Positions 50,096 to 61,604 of a DNA stretch of 64,000 bases are shown piece after piece. Each line of letters begins with the position of its first letter. The stretch's first letter is position 1. The stretch comes from Bactericera cockerelli (Eukaryota; Arthropoda; Insecta; Hemiptera; Triozidae). The notes under the pieces are model-generated. The model was given only the letters and a program-made list of their open reading frames with translations, did no database searches and had not been told where the DNA came from. The translations under genes were made by a program, and so were the position numbers. The stretch is from NCBI GenBank assembly GCA_024516035.1, contig CM044963.1, positions 27,845,968 to 27,909,967 of the forward strand, in the 5' to 3' direction.

Positions 50096-51092
50096 ATCCC
50101 CCAAAAAATATCACTTCGTGACATAAAAAAGTCCCGCCAAGTCGTTCCCCAAAAATATTTCAGTTCCCAAATTCATCCCTCCCTCCCTTCCCAAAAAATA
50201 TATTTAGTTATTTGTGACCTCCCCCCAAAAAAAATATTGAAATCAATTTATGGCCCCGCCTTTTATTCATTCACCTAAGTGCAACAGTATACTTATTAAT
50301 AGCCTCCCCTCTCTCTTTCTTCTAATGTCCTCTTTCTTTTGTTCCTTATTGCATGTTGGAATGTTTCCTTTACAAACTCAGAACTTAAGTCTTATTTCCT
50401 TGCTCCTTTCACCGACTTGGGCTCTTGGCGGAGTACCACCAAGCAGGTCCGTTCTTCTTATCCAATGGAACTGATGTCTTGGTTTTTTTCTAAGATTATA
50501 TATAAATGTAGACATATGTAAACATGTGTTCCTTGGAAATGAGCCGGAATCGTGACTTGTTCTGACGGTCCAATTCTCGTTGGTGGTAGATATTTTGCGA
50601 CTTAGATACAGATAATGCATCCTTGGGTCGCGGTCGGCTAGACTTCTCATTTCTTGTTCTCCATAAGAACCACTATGTTAAATTATCTCTTTTTAATTCT
50701 TTAAAAATAGCACTGTCTATTAGATTCATATATCTATCATTCCCAGTTAGTGGTACTCCGCCAAGAGCCCAAGTCGGTGAAAGGAGCAAGGAAATAAGAC
50801 TTAAGTTCTGAGTTTGTAAAGGAAACATTCCAACATGCAATAAGGAACAAAAGAAAGAGGACATTAGAAGAAAGAGAGAGGGGAGGCTATTAATAAGTAT
50901 ACTGTTGCACTTAGGTGAATGAATAAAAGGCGGGGCCATAAATTGATTTCAATATTTTTTTTGGGGAGAGGTCACAAATAACTAATATATTTTTTGGGAA
51001 GGGAGGGAGGGATGAATTTGGGAACTGAAATATTTTTGGGGAACGACTTGGCGGGACTTTTTTATGTCACGAAGTGATATTTTTTGGGGGAT
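50096..51092. mobile_element. Foldback element with ATCCCCC ends (997 bp)
   Basis: Arms 50096-50439 and 50750-51092 (about 344 bp) are near-perfect reverse complements with a 310-bp unique spacer. Ends ATCCCCCAAAAAATATCACT then TCGTGAC share the ATCCCCC-AAAAA-CACTTCGTG plan with 36529-37070, while the arms are otherwise unrelated. No transposase. Confidence 0.9.
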
Positions 51093-51094
51093 AG

Positions 51095-51408
51095 AATATA
51101 ATATCTTGTTTAAGAGATAAAGATATAGAATATTTGTCTGGGCTTAGAGATAATGTGGGGCTTACTTTACGAGTCCTTACTTGTATTTTTTTTTTTTTTT
51201 TGGGGGGGGCAAAATGGGTAGTTTTTTTTTTCATGAAAATAAAAGATTAGATCTGTTCTTTAACTATGTAGAACACTAATACCCATATACATACAAACTT
51301 TCATCAAAATTGGTTGTGCCATTCACGAGACATAAGCGTATACAAGTAGGTACTTTGCCCTCTGGAATACAATAAATTGACAGAAATATGTATGTATGGT
51401 TTTTATTT
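51095..51408. other. Unassigned DNA with T and G runs
   Basis: T17G8 near 51188-51209. ATAGAATATAATATCTTGTT resembles 46382, a local repeat. Confidence 0.4.
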
Positions 51409-51692
51409 GTGGTGAAGCACAAGGCCTCTTCACAATTTTTTGTGTGTAGCGCAGCATTACTAAGAGCCTCCTGTACTTTTCAAATTATATTATTACATTC
51501 ATTTCTTTTTACTCTGGTAATGCCGCCACTGGTCGTTACTCATACAAGTAACTACTCATTTTTCCTCACGAGATATGAGTGGAACCCGAACACCCAAGAA
51601 CAGAGCAGAAAAAATCCTGCCCGCTGGGGATCGAACCCAGGTCACCGTGTGTGCAATGCCTAGCGCGCTAACTCACTCTGCCACGGTGACTA
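51409..51692 (-). mobile_element. SINE family B, copy 4 (reversed)
   Basis: Reverse complement of the 47301 copy, from GAAGCACAAGGCCTCTTCAC to TAACTCACTCTGCCACGGTG. Confidence 0.85.
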
Positions 51693-52039
51693 CAAATGAC
51701 AGAAATATATTGTCTGTAATAATAATAAAAAGCAATAATATTTTATTTCCGCTTTAATTAAAGTGGCAGTATTCTGATAGGAGCTTCTCCATCCAACCAT
51801 TCAATAATAATGAATGAATATTAATAATCATTCTAGAGATTCATTCATTCGTAGTTTAAAAAAATCATTAAAAATCTAAAACAAAATGTCATATCAGCTT
51901 TTCCATGAATCTATTACATTTTCCATGAATCTATTCCATCTCAAATGAATCTATTCCATCTTCAACAACCTGAATCCATCCCATGTCATCCCACGACACA
52001 CAGAATAGCCGCAGTGCCACAGCTAGTCTTGCTCTAAGG

Positions 52040-52187
52040 CAGCGGTTCCCAACCGGTGGAACGCGAAAGCTGGCCGAAACTCAAGAAATAATATTAAAAT
52101 AGTGCAAACTAAATATGGGGTGTGCCACAAAATTGTTTTAAAAATATTATTGGCCCCCCCCCCAAGCTAAAAAGTTGGGAACCGCTG
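52040..52187. mobile_element. hAT-type MITE, 148 bp
   Basis: Perfect 14-bp terminal inverted repeats CAGCGGTTCCCAAC and an 8-bp target duplication CTCTAAGG at 52032-52039 and 52188-52195. The TIR CAG-G-TTC-CAA and the 8-bp duplication are diagnostic of the hAT superfamily. The intact duplication implies recent insertion. Confidence 0.95.
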
Positions 52188-52227
52188 CTCTAAGGTAATA
52201 CAAGGTGTTCCTACTGCTTACTTATAC

Positions 52228-52472
52228 TTGCCTCTGTGGCGTAACGGTTGTGACTACTGCCCGTAGTCCAGAGATTCCGAGTTCGATTCCCGGTTGGATC
52301 GTACTTTTTGCACAGAAAATTCTGTTCCTCCGAACACGTGAGGCTGGCAATTCCGACCCTACGTGGGTGAGGTTAATGTGGGTACCTGGTACAATCCCCA
52401 GTGAATGGAGGGTAAAGTACGGTGATTTTACCCTAACTATCTCAAGTCAGTACGTAAAACCATATACAGAAA
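52228..52472 (+). mobile_element. SINE family A, copy 5
   Basis: GCCTCTGTGGCGTAACGGTT head, GAGTTCGATTCCCGGTTGGA box B, GAACACGTGAGGCTGGCAAT core and CAGTGAATGGAGGGTAAAG tail. Confidence 0.85.
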
Positions 52473-52495
52473 CAATAATAAAAAATAAAAAAAAT

Positions 52496-52693
52496 ATCGC
52501 CTTATTTATACTGCCCGATTAGACTAGTCCCACTCCCATTATTCCAGCGGTAAACCCAAGACATATTGTTATATGGTAAAAATCCCAAATCTGAGGATAA
52601 CTTGTCATTTCCCGGCTGGGTTCCGAACCCACAACATCTGGAATCTCTGGATTCACATCAGTGTGCCACCTTTACCACTGAGCTACCGGGACA
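52496..52693 (-). mobile_element. SINE family C, copy 4 (reversed)
   Basis: Ends with the reversed head ACCACTGAGCTACCGGGACA and contains CCGAACCCACAACATCTGG. Confidence 0.85.
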
Positions 52694-52919
52694 AACTGAA
52701 TGGACATGAAAGGAGCCTAAGACATTGGATCTGGGCGTCCATGTAATCCTCTCACCACCGTGATAGAGGTATCTATCCCTACCTCACGGACACGGAAATT
52801 ATTATTATACTTATTTTACTTTCCGTGTCCACTGTCCATGTGGTGATGTCTTGGTATAGAAAGGATCTTTATGGCTGAAGAATCCTTTGGACGTCCAGAA
52901 CGATTGTTCTTTGCTCCTC

Positions 52920-53006
52920 CCGAAAATAAGAGGGAGAGAGATGGAAAGGGAAAGATAAAAATGAAGGAGTAAAGAAAGAGAAGAAAGCGAGAGTGAAAGA
53001 GTGGGG

Positions 53007-53039
<33 letters not shown>

Positions 53040-53278
53040 GTAAAGAAAGGAAAGAAAGGAAAGAACAAATAGTTGAGAGAGAGATGAGAGAGAAAGAGAG
53101 AGAGAGAGGTAAAGAAAGGAAAGAACAAATAGTTGAAAGAGAGTGAGAGAGAGAGGTAAAGAATGGAAAGAAAGGAAAGAACAAATAGTTGAAAGAGAGT
53201 GAGAGTAAAAGAGAGAGAGAGAGAGAGAAATAAAGAGAAAGAGAGGAAAGAACAAATAGTAGGATGAGAGAGAGAAAT
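52920..53278. repeat. GA-rich ~60-bp tandem repeat
   Basis: Units of GAGAGAGGTAAAGAAAGGAA then AGAACAAATAGTTGA at about 53030, 53103, 53150 and 53230. Confidence 0.85.
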
Positions 53279-53461
53279 TATTTTATTAATGAAGGGTTCC
53301 GTTTTTATAGGTTGGTATGTATGATAATATTATGCGTTACGTAGGATGCACTGGACAGGGTTTTCACAACATAACACCCAGCAAACTCTCCCCCTCCCTC
53401 CGTCCCTTGTAAACAAACTTTGTTTACAAAAGAAAAATCACACGTACATTACACCCAAAGT

Positions 53462-53603
53462 ACGGCTCTCCCTCTCTCTCTTCTCTTTCGTCCTCCCTCT
53501 CTCCCTCCCTCTTTCTCTCTCTCTCTCCCTCTCTTCTCTTTCGTCCTCTCTCTCTGTCTCTCTGTACGCCACTTTTTCCTCTGTCACTCTTGCTCTATAT
53601 GTT

Positions 53604-53673
<70 letters not shown>

Positions 53674-54172
53674 TTCTCTCATTTCAATTTCTTGTCCTCA
53701 CTATGCCTCTCTCTCTATATCCCTATCTCTCTACCTCACTTTTTTCTCTGTCTTTCTTGCTCTATATGTTTCTTTCTCCTTTCTCTCTCTCTCTCTTCCT
53801 CCCTCTCTCTCTCTTCCTCTCTCTCATTTCAATTTCTTGTCCTCACTATGCCTCTCTTTTTCTTTCTCTCTCTCTCTCTCTTCCTCTCTCTCCTCCTCCT
53901 CTATGGCTACATGACAACCAGCTAATGAAAAGTAAACAACACAGTGTGAGTGTGAAACAGAGAATGTGTGGTGTGAGAGAGATGTATTATAAAAAAGGAG
54001 AGAGATATAGAAACAGAGAACGAGAGAGAAAGAGAGATATAGAAATAGATAGATAAAGTGTTTAAGAGTAAGAGAGAGAGAGAGAGGGAAGGAGGGAGGG
54101 AAAAAGAGAGAGAGAGGAGAGGAGAGAAAGAGAGAAAAGAGAGAGAGAGAGAGAAGAGAGATAGAGAGACCT
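53462..54172. repeat. CT-rich tract switching to GA-rich
   Basis: Pyrimidine-rich to 53900, with (CT)n near 53607-53660 and a duplicated CTCATTTCAATTTCTTGTCC block (53677, 53823). It becomes purine-rich on the same strand from 53940, so the two halves are roughly complementary. Confidence 0.85.
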
Positions 54173-54329
54173 TTTAAATTTGATTGGGCTAATTAGAGAA
54201 GAACAGCACACCCTACTATGATACAATAACAACAACTAACACAAAAAACATAGGATAACAACAACAAACATTAAATATTGAATAAGCAATATATTATGGC
54301 CCCTTCTTTTCTGCCTTAATACCCCTTCA

Positions 54330-55030
54330 ATAATTTAGAAATGCCTTCCAAATATTTAAAAATCCAAGCCTACATTCAATATTGGATCACATATCAACAA
54401 GCGTATGATATCAATACCCCTTCTTTTCTTACTTAATGCTCTTCAATATTTAGAAATGTCCAAATATTTAAATCCAGCCTTCTTGTACTAGTCCATTTCT
54501 AACTGCATGCCCTTCAATAATTTAGAAATGCCTTCCAAAATATTTAAAAATCCAAGCCTAATTAAACATTGCATCAATAATATCAACCTCTTTCATTTCA
54601 AGGATCGATTTCATTAGTCCTTAACTTTTAATCTTTTATCAGCTATTAAAAGAATTTTGAGTCCCAAATTTCAAGCGACTTTAATTTAAAAAATGCAATG
54701 ATTTACAAGGTATTACGATTACTTCAGCAATATTAAAAATCCAAGCCTTCATTGAACATTAGATCAACAATTTCTTTCTGCATGCCCTTTCAATAATTTA
54801 GAAATGCCTTCCAAAATATTTAAAAATCCAAGCCTAAATTAACCATTGCATCAATATATCAACCTCTTCTCATCTTCAAGGGATCGATTTTCAATTAGTC
54901 TTGAAACTTTCAATCATTTTTAACAGCTATTAAAAAAAGAGATTCGAGTCTCAAATTATCACAGCGACCTTTAATTTAAAAAAAATGCAAAAATGATTTT
55001 AACAAGGTATTTACGATTAACTTCAGCGAC
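54330..55030. repeat. ~275-bp direct repeat plus partial copies
   Basis: GCATGCCCTTCAATAATTTA at 54504 recurs at 54779. Both copies contain TTTAAAAATCCAAGCCTA and GGATCGATTT. Two partial copies precede (54340, 54440). Confidence 0.8.
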
Positions 55031-55159
55031 CTTTAATAAATAAAATGCAAAAATTAACAAGGAATTTTGACTATTTACGATTGAATTTAACGATTGTTTT
55101 TTTTTTTTTTTTTTTTAACAGAAAAAAATGTTTATAAATCCACTATAAAATAAACGTAC

Positions 55160-55275
55160 ATTGGAAGTCTGTGGCGAGGGTTGTTGTATTTCTGAGTCGC
55201 AGGAGATGGCCTGGGCTTGGTTTTGTTGGTTGGCGGAGGTTTGGCGTGCTCCCAGATTGGCGGAGTGCTTCAAAA
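55160..55275 (-). CDS. Possible internal exon (116 nt), low confidence
   Basis: A GC-richer island in AT-rich DNA. On the minus strand it is bounded by TTTTAACAATGCTATTCAG and ..CCAAT|GTACGT. Two frames are open (LKHSANLGARQTSANQQ... or FEALRQSGSTPNLRQPTKPS...), so the reading frame is undecided. Not recognised. Confidence 0.25.
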
Positions 55276-55916
55276 CTGAATAGCATTGTTAAAATATCAG
55301 GTGCAAATTGTGCTTCAAATTTTAATTAGATAAAAGATTAGTTTTAATGAGAAAATATAATTAGATCATTGAATTCTAGCCCCTTTTTAATTTAGTTAAT
55401 TTACCGAGAAAATCCAAGGAATGAGGAGATTTTCCAGACAAACTCGCTGGATTTACTAGCCACAATTGATAATATTAAATCATACAGCGGTTCCTGAGTT
55501 GTTAGCGTTCTAAACATACATACAAACACAAAACACACCTTATACACAAACACACACACACAAGATTTATAATATAATAATATTTAGTTCCCCAAAAAAA
55601 AAAAAAATCTGACTGATAAAAAAAGGCTGAAAAAATAAAAACCCCAGTGGATGAGATGAAGCGTTTGCTATACCACAATGCCTCAGATATTGTTAAAGAT
55701 ACTATGGAACGTTACAACATGAACTCATGCCTAAAAAAATCAAGATTATGCCAGAAAAAAAAAACAAATAAAATATCTGATTAGGATTATTCAGAGAGAG
55801 AGAGAGCGAGGTGAGAGAGAGGGGAAGAGAGAGAGAGAGAGATACACAGGTAGAGAGAGGGAGAGAGAGCAAGATACATCAATAGAAGATAGTAAGATAA
55901 TTAAAGAGATGTACTT

Positions 55917-56071
55917 AGGGCTGAATTATAAAACAGGATTAAACATCTAGGATTTGTTAATCCAAGCCACTATCACTTAACATATTATATCGCTGTTGAT
56001 AGGTTGAAACTCCCACTAGAGGGCAAGCGTCATCATAGATTCAATCAATTCCTGTTTCATAACTTCGCCCT
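55917..56071. mobile_element. 155-bp MITE (copy a)
   Basis: Imperfect TIRs AGGGCTGAATTATAAAACAG GA and the complement of TCCTGTTTCATAACTTCGCC CT. Copy b at 56263-56417 arose with the tandem duplication. A 48-bp left-end fragment is at 59080-59127. Confidence 0.8.
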
Positions 56072-56262
56072 CAGAGAGACAAGTTAAGGGATTACCTTAG
56101 TAAGAGAAGAGAGACATATCTGATTAGGATTATTCAGAGAGAGAGAGAGCGAGGTAGAGAGAGGGGAAAGGAGAGAGAGAGAGAGATACACAGGTAGAGA
56201 GAGGGAGAGAGAGCAAGATACATCAATAGAGGATAGTAAGATAATTAAAGAGATAGAGACTT

Positions 56263-56417
56263 AGGGCTGCATTATGAAACAGGATTAAATATCAAGGATT
56301 TGTTAATCCAAGCCACTATCACTTAACATATTATATCGCTGTTGTTAGGTTGAAACTCCCACTAGAGGGCAAGCGTCATAATAGATTCAATCAATTCCTG
56401 TTTCATAATTTCGCCCT
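56263..56417. mobile_element. 155-bp MITE (copy b)
   Basis: Same ends as copy a (AGGGCTGCATTATGAAACAG GA on the left), a little closer to a perfect inverted repeat. Confidence 0.8.
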
Positions 56418-56464
56418 CAGAGAGACAAGTTAAGGGATTACCTTAGTAAGAGAAGAGAGACATA

Positions 56465-57105
56465 AGAAAGACTGAAGAAGTGAAAGAGAGAAAGAGAAAG
56501 AAAAAGAAAAAAAAGGGAAAGAGAAAGAAATAATGTCAGAGAAGAAAACGAAGAAGAAAATGTTTAAAAAAGGTGGACAAAATTTTCCAAGAAATAGAAA
56601 AAGTGAGACTTTGAAAAATAGAAAGCGAACGTGATAGGGGAGAGCAGGGTAAGCAGGACCCCTGCTGGGTCATAGTGAGAAGTACTGTTTTCTTCCATTA
56701 TCGAAATGTGAAAACAGAAAGTCTTGGGGAGGGGGAGGGGGGAGAAACAGAAGGAGGGGAAAAAATGGAGACGAAATAAATCCAGAATAAAGGAGAGAGA
56801 GAGAGAGAATGGGACAGAGAGAGATAGAGAGAGAGATTGAGGGAGAGAGAAGGAGAGAGAGAGATGAGGAGAGAGAGAGAGAAAGAGAGAGAGAGAAGGA
56901 GAGAGAGATTGAGGGAGAGAGAAGGAGAGAGAGAGAGAGAAGGAGAGAGAGATTGAGGGAGAGAGAAGGAGAGAGAGAGAGAAGGACAGAGAGAGAGAGA
57001 GAAGGAGAGAGAGAGAGAAAGAGAGAGAGAAGGAGAGAGAGAGAGAGATTGAGGGAGAGAGAAGGAGAGAGAGAGATTGAGGGAGAGAGAGAGAGTGACA
57101 CTCAG
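56465..57105. repeat. GA-rich tract with GAGATTGAGG units
   Basis: A-rich purines to 56640, a 150-bp mixed stretch, then (GAGA)n with recurring GAGAGATTGAGGGAGAGAGA units from 56790. Confidence 0.9.
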
Positions 57106-57239
57106 CAGGTCTTGATATTGTTTTTTAGGCATTTCGGGTAAAGAAAAGAGAAACAAAAAGGTTTATTAACATTCAAGAAAAATATTCCCAGTAAGCCATG
57201 GGCTTTATTCAGTCATTCCAAAGAAAAGGTGAAAAATTT

Positions 57240-57895
57240 ATTAGAAATTTATTTATTAGATTTCTTTTGAATACAGGTGGTATACAGATATATTCTTATC
57301 TATACAGGATATACACTTATGTAATATGTATACAGGGATATACGCTTATGTATGTATAGTTGTATACAGGAATATAATTATACTTATGTATACAAGAATA
57401 CACAGTATACACTTATGTATAGATACGTATTTACATAAGACTCACACCTGTTACATATTATTCCATTATTTATTCCGGTAACAGCCTGTACAAATTTATT
57501 CATTTTCAAGTAAAGCTGTTACCTTTTTTTATTTTTTATTTGATCCAGTAAAACCCTGTATATTCTATCATCTTTAACTTACCTTTGTTACACTCTGTAA
57601 AAAAAATTCACTTTCAAAATAATAACACCTGTCTCATTTCTATTTTTTCTTTATCCAGTAACGTCCTGTACATTCATTCATTTTTAACTTACCTCTGTTA
57701 CACTCTGTACAAAGTTATTCATTATTTTATTTCATACCGAAAGAAAATATAATTATAAATAAGACCTGTTACATTTTCCTTGTTTTCTTTATTGAAGTCA
57801 ACTCACTCCTGTATATTCAATTATTTCAACTGAACCCCTTTACAACCTGTAAATTAATTAATTTTCATCGACCTGTTACACCCTGTATACGTGAT
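57240..57895. repeat. Degenerate tandem repeats (TATACAGG-type, then CCTGTA-type)
   Basis: 57280-57420: units of TATACACTTATGTATACAGG. 57425-57890: ~60-bp units with CACCTGTTACACTCTGTACA and TTCATTTT. Confidence 0.7.
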
Positions 57896-57954
57896 GCTCG
57901 CACGATTAAAACATTGATTTTCCAGGAAACCTGCTGATGTGAGGAAATGGGGAG

Positions 57955-58330
57955 GGGAGCGGAAAGGTAAATGGAAAAGGAAGAGGGGAGGTAAAATGGA
58001 GGTAAAAAGAGAGAGAGAGAAGAAGAAGAGAAGGAGATAGAAAGGGGAAGAGAAATAGAGAGAGAAGAAAGAAAGAGAACAATGAGAAAGAGAGAAACAG
58101 AGAGAGAGAAAAATAGAGTAGGAGAGAGGGAGAAAGAAAGAGGAAGAGAAATAAAGAGAGAGAGAGAAAAATAAGATGCAATGAAAAAGAGAAAGAAAAT
58201 AAAACAAGAAAAAAGGCTAGATAGAGATAGAGAGAGGGTGAGAGAGAGAGATATAGAGAGAGAGAGATATATATAGAGAGAGAGAGATATATAGAGAGAG
58301 AGAGAGACGGAGACAAAGGTAGAGAGAATA
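57955..58330. repeat. GA-rich tract
   Basis: Purine-rich on +, with a GAGAGAGATATATAGAGAGA block at 58225-58300. Confidence 0.9.
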
Positions 58331-58334
58331 CATT

Positions 58335-58660
58335 AGGGTAATTTATGAGTTTTAATCTTGGACGAAGATTCGGACATCAAGAAAAAAATACAGGATGTAT
58401 CAAAAGTTTAAGGCGAGTTAAGACTCTCCCACACAGGGTGTAACAAACGTAATTGTGAGTTTCTGGACCCTAAATATCTCTATTCATGGGACTTGAAGCA
58501 GTGACCTGCGGTCAGCTGTCTTGACGTTCGAGGAACTGCAGCCATCACAGGAGAAATATTTATTGCAAATTGTCTGAGTCTTAAAATTGGATGGTTTTTT
58601 TTGGCATTGGTAGAGAAAACATTTCAATATCGTCAATTAGATGGTTAAATCCCCGATCTA
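58335..58660. other. Unassigned DNA
   Basis: Contains a more GC-rich patch (GACCTGCGGTCAGCTGTCTT near 58502) with no convincing exon. Confidence 0.35.
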
Positions 58661-58666
58661 ATTATT

Positions 58667-58799
58667 ACAGCCGTATTTGTGAACAGAAAATTTTGTCTGA
58701 GCAATGTCTCAAGCAAGATATTGGCCAATGATATTAAAAGAAATCATACTTCAGACCATGCTCAAACGGCGTTTTCTGTTCATAATTATATACGGCTGT
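58667..58799. mobile_element. 133-bp MITE
   Basis: Left ACAGCCGTATTTGTGAACAG AAAA and right TTTTCTGTTCATAATTATATACGGCTGT (complement) form imperfect TIRs of about 24-28 bp. No coding capacity. Confidence 0.7.
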
Positions 58800-59079
58800 T
58801 TGTGTTCGTTTTATGAATAACATTAAACAGAATGATAAATCTCTGACTAGTGCTAATCAGCTGGTACTATTTCAGTATTCATGAATGAAACTTTGATCAA
58901 TCATGAGTACCTTGCAATATGCATTGATTAAACTATCCATTGACTAAATTTATTATTATTATATATTATTTCGCAAACATTTTTGCCTTTTATTAAAAAA
59001 ATCAGTTTTTTCTCCACTCATCTCCTTATTGAGATTAAATTATCAAAGGTTTCGTATCATTAGGCTAACGATTAATTCA
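58800..59079. other. Unassigned AT-rich DNA
   Basis: No feature recognised. Confidence 0.4.
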
Positions 59080-59127
59080 AGGGCTGAAATTCGAAACAGG
59101 ATTAAAAATGAGTAGGATTTGTTAACA
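59080..59127 (+). mobile_element. Left-end fragment of the 155-bp MITE
   Basis: AGGGCTGAAATTCGAAACAG then GATTAAAAATGAGTAGGATT, matching 55917 onward. GA-rich DNA follows (59156-59245). Confidence 0.7.
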
Positions 59128-59196
59128 AAAAGAAAAACACTCATGCTCAAGAGAAAAATACAGGGAAAGGGAGAGAGAAAGAGAGAGAGGGAGAGT

Positions 59197-59228
<32 letters not shown>

Positions 59229-59301
59229 TGGAGAGAAAGAAAAAGTGCAAGAAAAATGTTAGTATACCTAAGCGTAAATAAAATAAATATTAAACGTATT
59301 A

Positions 59302-60920
59302 CGGCCATTCCATTTGTCGCGGACACTACATTTTTACTCTTCAAAACAAATTTGTGGAACAATAAAAAGAGATAGAATTTTTTTTTTTGCTCATATGATT
59401 TCTTTATTTTTATAGTTTATAAACTAGTTGTAGGTTTTTTCTCAAAGATTCCTGGATTAGCTGTTATTCCACTTTTTGTTGCCGTTGCGGACACTACCTT
59501 ACTATTTGATTTTTTTGAGAACCTTATAATTAAATGTAAAGTTCAGTCCCTATGGAAAAAATACCTTCAAAGTGCCGTATTTTTTTTAAAGAGGAAAATA
59601 TTTACTTTAAAATAATGTATTGTTAATTTTTTTATGTAGAGTAATTTTTGAGTTTTGCATTTCCAAAAATTATGTGTCATGTTGCGGACACTACATCGCG
59701 GACTCTACAAAAAGTTCTATAGTAATTATCTTCACTCTTATGCAGTTATTTGATGGAAACACATGAACTAGAGGTACTCTGAAGCAATAAAAACAAAATG
59801 AGAAATGTTAGTACAAAAAATATTTATTACTTTATTAGAAACAATGAAAACTTTGAGATCAATTAGGTACGTACTAAGTACTTGTATGAAAAAAAAAAAC
59901 TTTGGGATAGGAGTCGTAATTAAAATAAAATAAATTTTCTCACTTGAATCTTTTAAAATGAAACATGAAAAGTAAAAAAATTAAACATGAATACCTAATT
60001 ATGAGTAAAGAATGTTAACCAGACAGGTATACCTACTTGTGAATTGTGACATATAGGTAGTTATGCCTAGTACATATTGCTTAGAATTTGTAGAATATTC
60101 TACCCCCCTTCTTAATCATGTCAGGAGCAGGTAATACTCTTATCACTTGATCAAATGAGACATACTTCTCATCTATGGCATCGGCAATGTAGAGATTATT
60201 AGCTTTCTTTAAAAACATAACTTTAAGTTCGCCTTCTGACAAATTTAGATTGTTGATTGATGAATAGATAGTACTGAATAATAAAACAACATATCTACTA
60301 CATATTTAGTAGTTGGTTGACTTATACTCTTCAAACTGGCAAATACAGGATGTATGGACACTACATATACTATAGTAGTGTCCGTAACAGTAGTGTCCGC
60401 AACGCTAAAAAAAACCTATGAAGAGAATAATGAAAAAAACAAGAAAATGTATTTCACTCACCTGAAACCTTTGGTTTTACTTTAGCCGAAATGGTTTATC
60501 AAAATTTATTTCACTGCTTTTTTAACCTAAAAAAAACTATAAATTTTGTAACGGACACTACATTAACTTTTCAAATTTTCATCCTTCAATTTCATGAAAA
60601 CAGTTTACTTCTAAGAAAAAAATCTGAAAAGGATAATAAATTGAAAGCATGTTTATTTTGAAGTTATAACAGCTGTTTATGTCCCATCCATAAAAACAGC
60701 TCATTTGACTTCTCTAAATTAGCTCCAGAATGCCAACCAAAAATTTTCTTTTCCGACCTCTCAAAAAGTTACTGAATTTTTGTTAAAAAAATAAGAAAAT
60801 CGAAAAATCAAAACGGATTTATTAATTGTAAAATATTTACTATCTTCTGACAGCAATTAGGATACACAGTCATAACATTTATTTTTCACTTTTGAATTCC
60901 TCTTTTTCGTGGAATGGCCG
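59302..60920. mobile_element. Candidate novel DNA transposon, 1619 bp
   Basis: 11-bp perfect TIRs CGGCCATTCCA (59302-59312) and its complement (60910-60920), flanked by ATTA on both sides. Interior copies of GCGGACACTAC occur forward at 59319, 59487 and 59684. Near matches are at 59698, 60355 and 60552, and reversed copies at 60375 and 60390. Repeated subterminal motifs are typical transposase-binding sites. A minus-strand coding remnant lies at 60081-60273. The superfamily is not identified. Confidence 0.6.
60081..60273 (-). pseudogene. C-terminal coding remnant inside the candidate transposon
   Basis: Open minus-strand frame STIYSSINNLNLSEGELKVM then FLKKANNLYIADAIDEKYVS, FDQVIRVLPAPDMIKKGG and RIFYKF, ending TAA at 60083-60081. 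TTTTATTATTCAG precedes it as a possible acceptor. Alternatively the upstream frame (VSIHPVFASLKSISQPTTKY) joins through a frameshift. Charged, well-mixed composition indicates a real protein end; I do not recognise it. It could be a transposase C-terminus. Confidence 0.55.
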
Positions 60921-60989
60921 ATTAGCAAAATATTGTGACGGATGGAGATACAAATGGAGTGAAAAATTGGGTAAATAGGAATAATTGTG

Positions 60990-61245
60990 AGAGAGCGAAT
61001 AAGAAATATGAAGGAAGGGAAAGAGAGAAAGGAAGAGAAAGAGAAAAGAGAAGGAGATAGTAAATAAATAAATAAATAAATAAAAGGGAGAAAAATAAGC
61101 GAAAGACAGAGAGAATGAAGGGACGAAGAAAGAAAGGGAAAGAGATATGAAAATTAGTAGAGAGAGATTTAGTAAAAGGGAATTTAAAGAAGAAGAAGAA
61201 GAGAGAGAAAAAAAAGAAAGAGAGAAAGAGAATGACTGAAACGGG
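60990..61245. repeat. GA-rich tract
   Basis: Purine-rich, with (AAAT)n at 61063-61083. Confidence 0.85.
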
Positions 61246-61600
61246 GATCAGAAGGATCTCCAAAATTGTATGATAAATAAGTTGAAGGGAAATCCAGTGA
61301 TGTATGGAGCAATGAAACAGCACACTGCTCCCTTGAAATAAACTCAATAATGTGAAAATACTCAGATGAAATGAGTTCTGATTAATTAGGTAATAATGAT
61401 ATTTAATGAGATATGAAATGAGATCTAATATTAAATGAGATATAATAACAGGGTTCATTGGCAGAAAATGCCTTAGGCGTTAACAATACAATTGTAATTA
61501 AAAATTGATAATTTTCTTTTTTTTTGTAAAAATTTCTAAGGTTTTTTTTTAACTTATTTGTTGTTGTTAATTGTTTTGTAAAAAAATAAAGTGAAAATTA
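61246..61600. other. Unassigned AT-rich DNA
   Basis: Repeated ATGAGATATGAAATGAGAT strings near 61407-61440; nothing else. Confidence 0.4.
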
Positions 61601-61604
61601 TATG

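Larger units (their letters stand above)
55773..56464. repeat. Tandem duplication, ~345-bp unit x 2
   Basis: ATATCTGATTAGGATTATTC at 55773 recurs at 56116. Each unit has a GA-rich part and one 155-bp MITE. The two units differ at only a few positions. Confidence 0.92.

Noticed and set aside
60416..60462. Intron on the minus strand between CAG|GTGAGT and TTCATAG inside the candidate transposon
   Set aside because: Would be only 46 nt, and the upstream sequence has stops close by in every frame, so no exon could be supported.
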